Below, one piece after another: positions 1-6,705 of a stretch of 11,461 nt of DNA. The position numbers and the translations under genes were made by a program. The notes beneath the pieces are model-generated. The model had not been told where the DNA came from. It was given only the letters and a program-made list of their open reading frames with translations, and ran no database searches. Origin of the DNA: Indioceanicola sp046045995 (GTDB taxonomy: Bacteria; Pseudomonadota; Alphaproteobacteria; Azospirillales; Azospirillaceae). The DNA is taken from positions 1 through 11,461 of the forward strand of contig JBJOKR010000161.1 in NCBI GenBank assembly GCA_046045995.1. Reading direction: 5' to 3'. Numbering within the stretch: position 1 is the first letter of the stretch; the number at the start of each line of letters is the position of its first letter.

Positions 1-429
1 CGTCACCGAACGACCCCAGATCCTCAAGCCACGCCATCGCCACGCCCTCCCACCAAATCCGACACCAACCGAATCACGCAAGCACCAGATTGGCAAGAGC
101 ACTCAAGATGTGTGCATCCCGTAGCCCCGTGAGGGAGAGGGAGGGACCCGCCCGCAGCGGAGCGACGGGTGGGAGGGTGAGGGGTCCGGCAGCACAAGTC
201 CTGGATCACCCCTCACCCTCCCAAGCCTGCCGGCTTGGGCCCCTACCTCTCCCTCAAGGGGCGTGGGGCGATACGGCCGACTCGGGGGCCCCGGCCCGCC
301 CCGCAAGCCCCCGAGTCCCCGAGTCCCCCCGCGGTGGCGGTTTTCCAAGGGGGTGGGAAGGGGTATCGGAAGGTCAGGCGCGGGGGCTTTTGGCAAGCCC
401 GTTTTCCCCGGCGTCCCCAAATTTTCATC
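1..429. other. Intergenic region with no supported gene
   Basis: No convincing coding region is visible. Open frames here read through GC-rich palindromic repeats on both strands and resemble no protein family I know. Bases 1-120 are plain and less GC-rich than the rest. They could be the edge of a neighbouring gene or its leader, but none of the three forward frames gives recognisable protein. Bases 124-262 hold a dispersed palindromic repeat, listed separately. The segment up to 429 leads into the nrdA promoter. Confidence 0.6.
124..262. repeat. Dispersed GC-rich palindromic intergenic repeat, copy A
   Basis: GGGAGGGTGAGGGG at 171-184 is repeated inverted as CCCCTCACCCTCCC at 209-222, a 14-bp stem around a 24-base loop. 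It is followed directly by a perfect 8-bp hairpin (CCCAAGCC at 220-227, GGCTTGGG at 232-239, loop TGCC). The block 169-189 is identical over 21 bases to 6617-6637, and CCTCTCCCTCAAG near 246-258 recurs at 6660-6672. Two copies in the same window, both intergenic, indicate a REP-like or MITE-like dispersed family. Elements of this appearance are common between genes of high-GC alphaproteobacteria. No transposase is present, so mobility would have to be supplied in trans. Confidence 0.7.
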
Positions 430-457
430 TTGAGAGGGGGACGATATTTGGTACCAT
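430..457 (+). promoter_or_regulatory. Candidate sigma70 promoter of nrdA
   Basis: TTGAGA at 430-435 and TACCAT at 452-457 are separated by 16 bp and match the housekeeping consensus at 5 of 6 and 4 of 6 positions. The predicted transcription start is around 463-465. This would leave a leader of 75 to 140 bases depending on the nrdA start codon. The first NrdR-like box lies between the -35 and -10 elements and the second lies just after the predicted start, the arrangement expected for repression. Prediction from sequence only. Confidence 0.45.
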
Positions 458-485
458 CCCCGACCGTTGCCGCTAGATCTTGGGC
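439..485 (+). promoter_or_regulatory. Pair of NrdR-like boxes upstream of nrdA
   Basis: NrdR boxes are 16-bp imperfect palindromes with core CwAtATaTwG, normally in pairs about 31 bp apart. Here CGATATTTGG (core 442-451, box about 439-454) and CTAGATCTTG (core 473-482, box about 470-485) each match the core at 8 of 10 positions. They are exactly 31 bp apart, so both sit on the same face of the helix. NrdR is the zinc-finger/ATP-cone repressor of ribonucleotide reductase genes, so the position in front of nrdA fits its known role. Individually each box is weak; spacing and location make the case. Confidence 0.6.
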
Positions 486-496
486 CTGACCCAGAC

Positions 497-505
497 TTAT
501 CCACA
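497..505 (+). promoter_or_regulatory. DnaA box upstream of nrdA
   Basis: TTATCCACA is a perfect match to the high-affinity DnaA box consensus TTATNCACA. It lies 12 bases after the second NrdR-like box and about 33 bases after the predicted transcription start. In E. coli the nrdAB promoter is known to be controlled by DnaA through nearby DnaA boxes, linking dNTP synthesis to replication initiation. A similar role here is inference. A single 9-mer can occur by chance, but the promoter-proximal position makes that less likely. Confidence 0.55.
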
Positions 506-601
506 GAAAGCGGCATGGGGATAGCGGGGATAACTCCAATGCGTGACGGGGCCATGTACAGCAAGCTGGCACAGGGTGGCGATGTTTTCGGCCAGGTGCA
601 G

Positions 602-2425
602 ATGACCAAGCACCCGGCCGTGACTGTGGATCGTTCGCGCGATTCCCTGCTGACGGAATTCGGGAAGGCGACGCTGACCGACCGTTATCTGATGCCGGGC
701 GAGTCGTTCCAGGATCTGTTCGCCCGCGTGGCGAGCTATTATGCCGATGATACGGCCCATGCCCAGCGCCTGTACGATTATATCTCCAAGCTGTGGTTCA
801 TGCCGGCCACGCCCGTGCTGTCCAACGGCGGGACGGAGCGGGGGCTTCCAATCTCCTGCTTCCTGAATGAATCCTCCGACAGCCTGGAGGGGATCGTCGG
901 GCTGTGGAATGAGAATGTCTGGCTGGCGGCCAAGGGCGGGGGCATCGGCTCCTACTGGGGCAACCTGCGCTCCATCGGGGAGCGGGTGAAGGGCAACGGC
1001 AAGACCAGTGGCGTCATCCCCTTCATCCGGGTGATGGACAGCCTCACCCTTGCCATCAGCCAGGGCAGCCTGCGCCGTGGGTCCGCCGCCTGCTACCTGC
1101 CCGTCTCCCATCCGGAGATCGAGGAATTCATCGAGATGCGCCGGCCCACCGGCGGCGATCCGAACCGCAAGGCGCTGAACCTGCACCACGGCATCGCCAT
1201 CCCCGACGCCTTCATGCGCGCGGTGGAGGAGGATGGGGAATGGGGCCTGACCAGCCCGAAGGACGGCGCCGTCATCCGCAAGGTGAAGGCCCGCGACCTG
1301 TGGATCCGCATCCTGACCGCCCGCATCGAAACGGGTGAGCCCTATTTGCTGTATATCGACCACGTCAACCGGGCCATTCCGGAGCATCACAAGCTCGCCG
1401 GCCTGAACGTGAAGATGTCCAACCTCTGCTCGGAGATCACGCTGCCCACCGGGCTGGATCCCTGGGGTGAGGAGCGGACGGCCGTGTGCTGCCTGTCCTC
1501 CTTGAACCTGGAATATTTCCTGGATTGGCAGGACCACCCGACCTTCATCGAGGATACGCTGCGCTTCCTCGACAATGTGATGGATGACTTCATCACCAAG
1601 GCCCCGACCGAGATGGCCCGTGCCAAGTATTCCGCCATGCGGGAGCGGTCGGTGGGCCTGGGCGTCATGGGCTTCCACAGCTTCCTGCAGAGCCAGACCG
1701 TGCCGATCGAAAGCGTCATGGCCAAGGTCTGGAACAAGCGGATGTTCGCCCATGTGAAGCGCCAGGCCGACGCCGCCTCGGTCAAGCTGGCCCATGAGCG
1801 CGGGCCCTGCCCCGATGCGGCCGAATACGGGATCATGGAGCGTTTCTCCAACAAGATCGCCATCGCGCCGACAGCCAGCATCTCCATCATCTGCGGTGGT
1901 ACAAGCCCGGGCATCGAGCCGGCGGCCGCCAACGCCTATACCCACAAGACCCTGTCGGGCAGCCATTCCGTGCGCAGCAAGTACCTGGAGCAGGTGCTGG
2001 CGACGTATGGCCGCAACGATGAGGACACGTGGTCGGACATCACGCTGCACGGCGGATCGGTCCAGCACCTGGATTTCCTGGATGATCTGGAGCGCGACAC
2101 CTTCAAGACCGCATTCGAGCTGGACCAGCGCTGGCTGATCGATCTGGCCGCCGACCGCACCCCCTTCGTCTGCCAGAGCCAGAGCCTGAACCTCTTCCTC
2201 CCGGCCGATGTGCACAAGCGCGACCTGCACCAGATCCATTTCCAGGCCTGGAAGAAGGGCGTGAAGAGCCTCTATTACTGCCGCTCCCTCTCGGTCCAGC
2301 GCGCCGAAAGCGACAAGACCGACGTCATCGCCGCCCGCAAGGCCGCCAAGAACGCCGCGGATGCGGCGGAGACGGCAGCGGCGGGGGACGCGAACAAGTA
2401 TGAGGAATGCTTGGCCTGCCAGTAA
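602..2425 (+). CDS. nrdA: Ribonucleoside-diphosphate reductase, class I alpha subunit
   Basis: Catalytic large subunit of class I ribonucleotide reductase, reducing ribonucleotides to deoxyribonucleotides in the cytoplasm with a radical from NrdB. From this start it has 607 residues. Family residues are visible: active-site Cys86 (GLPISCFLN), Asn274-Cys276-Glu278 (NLCSEITLP, with Cys276 the thiyl-radical cysteine), Cys296 as redox partner (CCLSSLN), the radical-transfer pair Tyr558-Tyr559 (SLYYCRS), and the tail pair Cys603/Cys606 (EECLACQ) that is re-reduced by thioredoxin or glutaredoxin. It starts near where E. coli NrdA ends its ATP-cone, so that domain is absent. An Ala-rich linker (about 575-597) precedes the tail. 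Start choice is uncertain. ATG 602 best fits the family and has AGGTG just upstream; ATG 539 and ATG 554 are in frame and possible; TTG 467 would fall at the predicted transcript start. nrdB is not adjacent. The class I call is confident. Confidence 0.95.
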   Translation: MTKHPAVTVDRSRDSLLTEFGKATLTDRYLMPGESFQDLFARVASYYADDTAHAQRLYDYISKLWFMPATPVLSNGGTERGLPISCFLNESSDSLEGIVGLWNENVWLAAKGGGIGSYWGNLRSIGERVKGNGKTSGVIPFIRVMDSLTLAISQGSLRRGSAACYLPVSHPEIEEFIEMRRPTGGDPNRKALNLHHGIAIPDAFMRAVEEDGEWGLTSPKDGAVIRKVKARDLWIRILTARIETGEPYLLYIDHVNRAIPEHHKLAGLNVKMSNLCSEITLPTGLDPWGEERTAVCCLSSLNLEYFLDWQDHPTFIEDTLRFLDNVMDDFITKAPTEMARAKYSAMRERSVGLGVMGFHSFLQSQTVPIESVMAKVWNKRMFAHVKRQADAASVKLAHERGPCPDAAEYGIMERFSNKIAIAPTASISIICGGTSPGIEPAAANAYTHKTLSGSHSVRSKYLEQVLATYGRNDEDTWSDITLHGGSVQHLDFLDDLERDTFKTAFELDQRWLIDLAADRTPFVCQSQSLNLFLPADVHKRDLHQIHFQAWKKGVKSLYYCRSLSVQRAESDKTDVIAARKAAKNAADAAETAAAGDANKYEECLACQ

Positions 2426-2460
2426 GGGCCAGGTCCGTCGGCCAGAATGCCGGCACCTGG

Positions 2461-2486
2461 GTCGGATAAGCGCAGCTTGATCCGAC
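2461..2486. repeat. GTCGGAT-type palindromic repeat
   Basis: GTCGGATAAGC at 2461-2471 pairs with GCTTGATCCGAC at 2475-2486 with one bulged base, giving a short hairpin just after nrdA. A related palindrome occurs at 2555-2577. Elements of the form GTCGGATTA..TAATCCGAC are a familiar REP-like class in Proteobacteria. Here the two copies flank the 2505-2540 hairpin. It could stabilise the nrdA mRNA 3' end, but that is inference. Confidence 0.6.
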
Positions 2487-2504
2487 ACCCCATCCATCGG
2501 AACC

Positions 2505-2540
2505 GGCAAAGGCCGCGGGAGCAATCCCGCGGCCTTTGCC
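2505..2540 (+). terminator. Strong hairpin downstream of nrdA, probable transcript end
   Basis: GGCAAAGGCCGCGGGA at 2505-2520 and TCCCGCGGCCTTTGCC at 2525-2540 form a perfect 16-bp stem closed by a GCAA (GNRA-type) tetraloop. It lies 80 bases after the nrdA stop. There is no long T-run; only the TTTGCC that is itself part of the stem follows the GC core. It may therefore act as an attenuated intrinsic terminator, an mRNA 3' stabiliser, or both. Being palindromic it could also stop transcripts arriving from the minus-strand operon ending at 2744. Confidence 0.6.
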
Positions 2541-2743
2541 ATGCCACCGCGCAGGTCGGATTGGCGCCGCGCAATCCCGGCACCCCGCTGCCATGGGGCG
2601 GGCAAGCGATAGCGCGGCCCGATACGCTTCATCGCCGCTGGTTGGTTGGACACCAAGGCCACCAAGGGGCGCGGGGTGGGCATGACGGTGTCAGGCGACG
2701 GGAAATCCGCCTCCCGCGCGGAGGGAGCAGGGGTTCCGCCCCC
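2541..2743. other. Convergent intergenic segment
   Basis: Non-coding space between convergent nrdA and the UPF0104-like gene. It contains a second GTCGGAT-type palindrome (2555-2577: GGATTGGCGC pairing with GCGCAATCC) and a short GC-rich inverted repeat around 2710-2725 (CCTCC/GGAGG on the minus strand). The latter lies just beyond the stop of the minus-strand operon and could help end it, but it has no T-run. No gene is supported here. Confidence 0.5.
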
Positions 2744-3796
2744 TCACACCGGTAGCGGCTGTTCCCGTGCGGGGCGGCGGCGCTGGGCGAAGCGAAGGCC
2801 GCCGATCGCCCCGGTGATCAGCGTGAAGGTCACATCCACCAGGCCGAAGGCCACTGCCGCCTCCACCGGGAAGCCATAGGCACCGAACAGCACCATTGCC
2901 GCCGTCTCCCGCACGCCGACCCCGTTGATGGCGGGCAGCATCAGCGCCAGGATCAGGATCGGAATCAGGAAGAACCAGTCGACCAGCGGAATGTCGATCC
3001 CCAGCGCCTGGCCGATGATCCAGTAATGGACGACGACGAAGGCCTGGAGCAGCACCGACCAGGCAAGACCGGTGGACAGCGCCGGTCCTGCCCGCAGCAG
3101 CACGCCCGCCCCGTTGCGGAACCCGGTCCAGGCCCCGCGCACCCGGTCGGCAAGGCGCCCGCCGGGCAGAAGCGCCAGAACCCGTTCGCCAAGGCCGGTG
3201 CGGAGGGCCAGGACAAGGGTGGCAAGCCCGGCCACGGCCAGCCCGACCGCGACCGGCACCCCGGGCAGGCGCTGTTCCAGCGACACCGGCCACACCAGGA
3301 TCGCCACCAGGGCGAAGATCATCAGGACCGTGATGCCCAGCACCCTTTCCACGAAGACGGACGCGGCGGACAGGCCGCCAGCCCCGCTCCACCGCCGCAG
3401 GTCCATGATGCGGACCACATCGCCGCCGAAACTGGTGGGCAGGAACACGTTGAAGAAACTACCGACCATATAACTGTCCAGCAGGAAGCCCATGGGCGGT
3501 CGCAGGCCCTGGAAGCGCAGCATGGCCCGCCAGCGCGCCGCACTGATCAGGATGCCGAACAGCCGCATGAACAGGGCCGCGCCCAGCAGCGGCAGGGACG
3601 CCGCCAGCAGCACCGCACCCAGGGCAGTCCAGTCCAGGTTGGACAGGACCACCAGGGCCAGCAGCCCCAGGCTGACCACCAGGCGCAATAGGAACCCGCG
3701 CCCGGTCCTCACCGCCGGAGCCTGGGCTGGGGCCGCGTCCGGGGCCGCAACCGGTTCCGGCGCCAGGGTCCGGGAGACGGGACCGGTCTCGGTCAT
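2744..3796 (-). CDS. UPF0104 / flippase-like multi-pass membrane protein
   Basis: Polytopic inner-membrane protein of 350 residues resembling the UPF0104 (lysylphosphatidylglycerol synthase membrane-region, YbhN/AglD-like) family. After a Pro/Ala-rich cytoplasmic start (1-33), hydrophobic segments lie near 35-52, 57-81, 102-120, 148-172, 180-200, 240-265, 272-290 and 298-335. Family motifs visible are FFNVFLPTSFGGDVVRI (114-130) and PAINGVGVRE (288-297). Members commonly sit beside GT2 glycosyltransferases in lipid or glycan loci. Some are proposed to move or hold lipid-linked intermediates, but no single reaction is established. It is third in a minus-strand operon, 61 bases after the preceding stop. 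ATG 3796 is chosen because GGAGGAGG lies upstream (spacing slightly long, about 13). A TTG at 3853 is an alternative adding 19 His/Gly-rich residues, judged unlikely. Family call good, substrate unknown. Confidence 0.85.
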   Translation of the reverse strand: MTETGPVSRTLAPEPVAAPDAAPAQAPAVRTGRGFLLRLVVSLGLLALVVLSNLDWTALGAVLLAASLPLLGAALFMRLFGILISAARWRAMLRFQGLRPPMGFLLDSYMVGSFFNVFLPTSFGGDVVRIMDLRRWSGAGGLSAASVFVERVLGITVLMIFALVAILVWPVSLEQRLPGVPVAVGLAVAGLATLVLALRTGLGERVLALLPGGRLADRVRGAWTGFRNGAGVLLRAGPALSTGLAWSVLLQAFVVVHYWIIGQALGIDIPLVDWFFLIPILILALMLPAINGVGVRETAAMVLFGAYGFPVEAAVAFGLVDVTFTLITGAIGGLRFAQRRRPAREQPLPV

Positions 3797-3857
3797 GGCC
3801 GGGTCAGCCCCTCCTCCGGGCCGGGCATGGTGTCGATGATGGTGCAGGCCCAAGGTC

Positions 3858-4910
3858 TCAATTCACCAGACGGTCCACGACATAGGTCTTCATGTCCTTG
3901 GCACGGGTGAAGATGATGATCTCCCCCACCAGGCCGATGATGATCACCTGGATGCCAAGCGCCACCAGCAGCATGCTGAACATCAGGGCCGGCCGGTCGC
4001 CCAGCGGCACGTCGAAGACGAAGCGTTCCATGATCAGCAGCAGGGTCCAGGCCAGCCCCGCCGCCAGGGATCCCAGGCCGATCAGCCCGAAAAAGCGCAG
4101 GGGCCGGTGGACGAAATTCACCAGGAACAGGGTCGCCGCCATGTCCAGCAGGCGCAGCAGATCCGACCGGGCGGACCCGGTCGCCCGGCCCGACAATTCG
4201 CCCGCCGACCGCACCGGCACCTCCACCACCTTGAACCCGCGGCGTGCGGCCAGGATGGGCAGGAAATGCTGCTGGTCGCCGTACAGGTCCAGGTGGTCCG
4301 CCACCTCCCGCCGGAAGACACGCAGGCGGCAGCCGAGGTCGGACAGGCTGAGGCCGCTGCCCATGCGGGCCAGCCCGGCGAAGACCGACCGGCGCAGCCA
4401 GCCGCGCATCCGCTCCCGCCCCACCGTGTCACGGCGGGCGGCCAGCACATCCACATCCGCCTGGTCCAGCAGGGCACGCACCAGGCGCGGCACCTCCCCC
4501 GCCGCCACCTGGCGGCAATGGGTCAGGGTGGCGATCACCGGGGCCGCCGCATGGCGCACCCCCATCATCATGGACGTGGCCTCCCCGAAGCTGCGGGCCA
4601 GGGTGATGGTGCGGACACGCGGATCGGTGGTGCGGATGGCGGTCAGCGCCGCTTCCGCCAGGGGGCGGTTGCCGTCCAGCACATAGATGAATTCCACCAC
4701 CAGCCCCGCCCGGTCCAGGGCGTCCCGATGGTCGGCATGGAAGCTGGGAATGGTCGGATCATCCGCGGTCACCGCCACGACAACGGTGACATCGGGGACG
4801 GTGAGGTCGGCGCCCCCTGTATCAGGGGGCGCGGAGTCGGGGGCCACGGCGTCGGGGACAGGCCCGCCCTGAGGTACGGCGACGGGGATCGTGGGATCGG
4901 CCTGGATCAT
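3858..4910 (-). CDS. GT2-fold membrane protein with degenerate active site
   Basis: 350 residues with the DPM1/GtrB-like GT2 layout: Pro-rich N-terminal linker (1-39), Rossmann-like GT-A domain (about 40-255) and two C-terminal membrane helices (about 271-297 and 309-335). Landmarks remain: VTVVVAV strand (41-47), SFGEATSMMMG (107-117; family FGqs..m..G) and DLGCRLRVFRREV (191-203). The nucleotide-binding motif usually VDDGSTD reads VLDGNRP (77-83). The metal-binding DxD of the TMDADLQD motif is replaced by Thr-His-Cys-Arg-Gln (130-134, codons 4523-4509). On family knowledge this should cripple metal-dependent nucleotide-sugar catalysis, so it may be a pseudoenzyme, partner subunit or member of a divergent subfamily. 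Its ATG overlaps the upstream GT2 stop by 4 bases (ATGA), indicating translational coupling. The frame is intact with normal codon use, so it is not a decaying pseudogene. Fold confident, function not. Confidence 0.85.
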   Translation of the reverse strand: MIQADPTIPVAVPQGGPVPDAVAPDSAPPDTGGADLTVPDVTVVVAVTADDPTIPSFHADHRDALDRAGLVVEFIYVLDGNRPLAEAALTAIRTTDPRVRTITLARSFGEATSMMMGVRHAAAPVIATLTHCRQVAAGEVPRLVRALLDQADVDVLAARRDTVGRERMRGWLRRSVFAGLARMGSGLSLSDLGCRLRVFRREVADHLDLYGDQQHFLPILAARRGFKVVEVPVRSAGELSGRATGSARSDLLRLLDMAATLFLVNFVHRPLRFFGLIGLGSLAAGLAWTLLLIMERFVFDVPLGDRPALMFSMLLVALGIQVIIIGLVGEIIIFTRAKDMKTYVVDRLVN

Positions 4911-6172
4911 GGGGTGCTCGCTTTCATGGGAACGGCCAGGACGGACGCGGCACGGGGCGGGGGACCAGCCACCGGGCGGGCCACCGGCTGCGCCCGCGGG
5001 CCAACGGGCCGGTCCTCCTGCCCCTGTTTCAGCCGGGCGGTCAGGGCGGGCAGGAAATCATGCCGCCCGCCGCCGGTGGCGATGGCCAGTTCGGCCACCA
5101 TGCCGGCGCACAGGCTGAAGGCGCCGACCGTGCCCCAGAGCAGGGCAACCCCGAACAGCACCGTCGGCACCCCGCCGGTGGTGAGGTAGGTTTCCCGCAT
5201 CGCCTCCACAAAGAAGCCGAAGGCGACCAGCCAGGTCAGCCCGGCCGCGGACGCGGCCCAGAGCAGGGGCCGGGCGCTGGCCAGGTGCAGCACCTTCACC
5301 GACAGCAGGTCCAGCATCACCTTGTAGGTGCGGGACAGCCCGTATTTGGACTGGCCGAAGCGCCTTGCATGGTGGCGGGTCTTCACCTCCGCGATGCGGG
5401 CTCCGGACAGGTGCGCCATGGCGGGGATCAGGCGGTGCATCTCCGAATACAGGGGCACATGGCGGATCAGTTCCGCCCGATAGGCCTTAAGCGAGCAGCC
5501 ATTGTCCCGGATCGGCACGCCGGTCACCCGGGCGATCAGGCGGTTGGCGATCAGGGAGGGCAGCTTGCGCGACAGGAACCGGTCCTGGCGCTTGTCCCGC
5601 CAGCCGGCCACAAGGTCGTAACCTTCCTCCAGCTTGGCGACCAGGGCGGGAATATCACCCGGTTCGTTCTGCAGGTCCCCGTCCATGGTCACCAGCACCC
5701 GGCCGCGGGCATGGTCGAACCCCGCCACCATGGCCATGGTCTGGCCGAAATTGCGTCGGAAGCGGACGATGCGCACCCGCCGGTCGGCCCGGGCGATGGC
5801 TTCGGCCCGGGCGAAGGTGGCATCGGTGCTGCCATCATCCACCAGCACCAGTTCATAACTCCGGCCCATGCCGTCCAGCACCGCCGACACGGCGCTGTGC
5901 AGCAGGCCGACATTCTCCTCCTCGTTATGCAGGGGCACGATCACCGAAATGTCCGGGATGGAAATGTCGGAGACGGGATTGCCGGGGGCTGGCATATCGG
6001 GGACTGGCATATCCGAACCCGTTCGGGGAACCGGCATGGGGGCGCCCGGCAGGGCGCCGCCCGGATCAGCCATCCCCGGCCTGTACCCGTAAGTCCTGGG
6101 CCCGTAGGGCCCGGACCCATGAGGCCCGGACCCATAAGGACTGCCGGGACCGGACTTGCCGCCGCTCTCCAT
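4907..6172 (-). CDS. GT2 membrane glycosyltransferase, polyprenyl-phosphate sugar synthase type
   Basis: Membrane-anchored GT-A glycosyltransferase of 421 residues, expected to transfer a sugar from a nucleotide donor to polyprenyl phosphate on the cytoplasmic face (DPM1/GtrB/ArnC-like). Motifs are intact: ISVIVPLHNEEEN (75-87), VDDGSTD (111-117), RNFGQTMAMVAGFD (140-153), TMDGDLQN with DxD at 164-166, RDNGCSLKAYR (222-232) and RRFGQSKYG (270-278). Two membrane helices follow (about 303-324 and 336-364), then a Pro/Arg-rich cytoplasmic tail. The first 70 residues are a Gly/Pro/Tyr linker built from 15-bp DNA duplications (see repeats). ATG 6172 is chosen because AGGGGG lies 5 bases upstream; ATG 6187 and GTG 6289 are in-frame alternatives. 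First gene of the minus-strand operon, overlapping the next by 4 bases. Sugar and lipid are unknown; GT2 class and intact chemistry are confident. Confidence 0.9.
   Translation of the reverse strand: MESGGKSGPGSPYGSGPHGSGPYGPRTYGYRPGMADPGGALPGAPMPVPRTGSDMPVPDMPAPGNPVSDISIPDISVIVPLHNEEENVGLLHSAVSAVLDGMGRSYELVLVDDGSTDATFARAEAIARADRRVRIVRFRRNFGQTMAMVAGFDHARGRVLVTMDGDLQNEPGDIPALVAKLEEGYDLVAGWRDKRQDRFLSRKLPSLIANRLIARVTGVPIRDNGCSLKAYRAELIRHVPLYSEMHRLIPAMAHLSGARIAEVKTRHHARRFGQSKYGLSRTYKVMLDLLSVKVLHLASARPLLWAASAAGLTWLVAFGFFVEAMRETYLTTGGVPTVLFGVALLWGTVGAFSLCAGMVAELAIATGGGRHDFLPALTARLKQGQEDRPVGPRAQPVARPVAGPPPRAASVLAVPMKASTP
5985..6137 (-). repeat. In-frame 15-bp duplications in the GT2 N-terminal linker
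   Basis: Two neighbouring tandem pairs lie in the start of the GT2 gene. GGCCCGGACCCAT plus two bases is repeated at 6108-6122 and 6123-6137, encoding Gly-Pro-x-Gly-Ser type steps. A looser pair around CTGGCATATC is repeated at about 5990-6020, encoding Met-Pro-Val-Pro-Asp type steps. All periods are multiples of three, so length change would not break the frame. The encoded region is a disordered linker before the catalytic domain. Confidence 0.6.
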
Positions 6173-6705
6173 CACCGCCCCCTTCATGATCCGCTGATCG
6201 CCATACGCTGATCGCCATACGTCGCCGCCGTCCGTATCCCGGCTCAGGATACCGGCCCCTATAACGCGGAAGCTGACAGGTCGGCGCACCCATGCCAGCC
6301 GCGGTAACGGCTAGGATGCTGCGGATTCCAGGCTACCCCCACGGCGGAAGCCTCCGCGCCGGCCGGGCTGTTCCGCCGGGCGGGAGCAGCCCCTGCCCCT
6401 TCCGGTCAGCTCCCGCCGCGTGCGGGCCGGCATGTCCGGGCTGGTGGGCGCGATCCGCCGCCCCCTCCCTCTGAACCATCCACCTCCCCCTCCGTTCCAT
6501 CGACTGGGCGATCAAGGCCGATCAAGGTCGCGGGGGCTGGCCGGGACAGCACCGCAGCCAAACCCCTCTCGCCCTGGGGGAGGGGGAGGGGCGCGCGCCG
6601 AAGCGACAGCGGAGGCGTGGGAGGGTGAGGGGTCCGGTCGCACCGCCCTGAAACACCCCCCTCTCCCTCAAGAGAGGAGTAGCACCAACCAACAAGGGGA
6701 ACCGG
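6173..6705. promoter_or_regulatory. Divergent intergenic region between the two glycan operons
   Basis: About 530 bases separate the divergent GT2 and GlpD-like genes, so promoters for both units should lie here. I cannot point to a convincing -35/-10 pair in this GC-rich stretch. It contains a perfect tandem duplication of a 14-bp unit (CGCTGATCGCCATA at 6192-6205 and 6206-6219) just upstream of the chosen GT2 start, a shorter direct repeat of CGATCAAGG near 6507-6525, and copy B of the dispersed repeat (6563-6677). No open frame here resembles a protein family. The 14-bp duplication is a possible operator or a simple slippage product. Confidence 0.5.
6563..6677. repeat. Dispersed GC-rich palindromic intergenic repeat, copy B
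   Basis: Second copy of the element at 124-262. It shares a 21-base identical block (6617-6637 with 169-189) and CCTCTCCCTCAAG (6660-6672), but lacks the inner inverted block that copy A carries at 209-239. It opens with a G/C palindrome (CCCCTC..GAGGGG around 6563-6590) and ends in a small hairpin (CCTCTC 6660-6665, GAGAGG 6672-6677). The end lies only about 20 bases before the ribosome-binding site of the GlpD-like gene, so it is probably transcribed in that gene's leader. Confidence 0.65.

Noticed and set aside
467..601. TTG 467 as the nrdA start
   Set aside because: It would lie at the predicted transcription start and inside the NrdR box/DnaA box region, and would use rare codons such as ATA. 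Later ATGs fit the family better.
497..2683. A 728-codon open frame on the minus strand opposite nrdA
   Set aside because: Long antisense frames are expected opposite high-GC genes. Its translation is low-complexity Arg/Gly/Gln-rich with no recognisable domain, and the plus strand encodes an unmistakable NrdA.
3026..6211. Long plus-strand open frames opposite the minus-strand operon (for example 4107-5189 and 5060-6211)
   Set aside because: Gln/His/Gly-rich translations with no family resemblance, mirroring the codon bias of the real GT2 and UPF0104 genes.
6290..6560. A riboswitch or small gene in the divergent intergenic region
   Set aside because: No conserved riboswitch core was recognised and the open frames give only Pro/Arg/Gly-rich translations.
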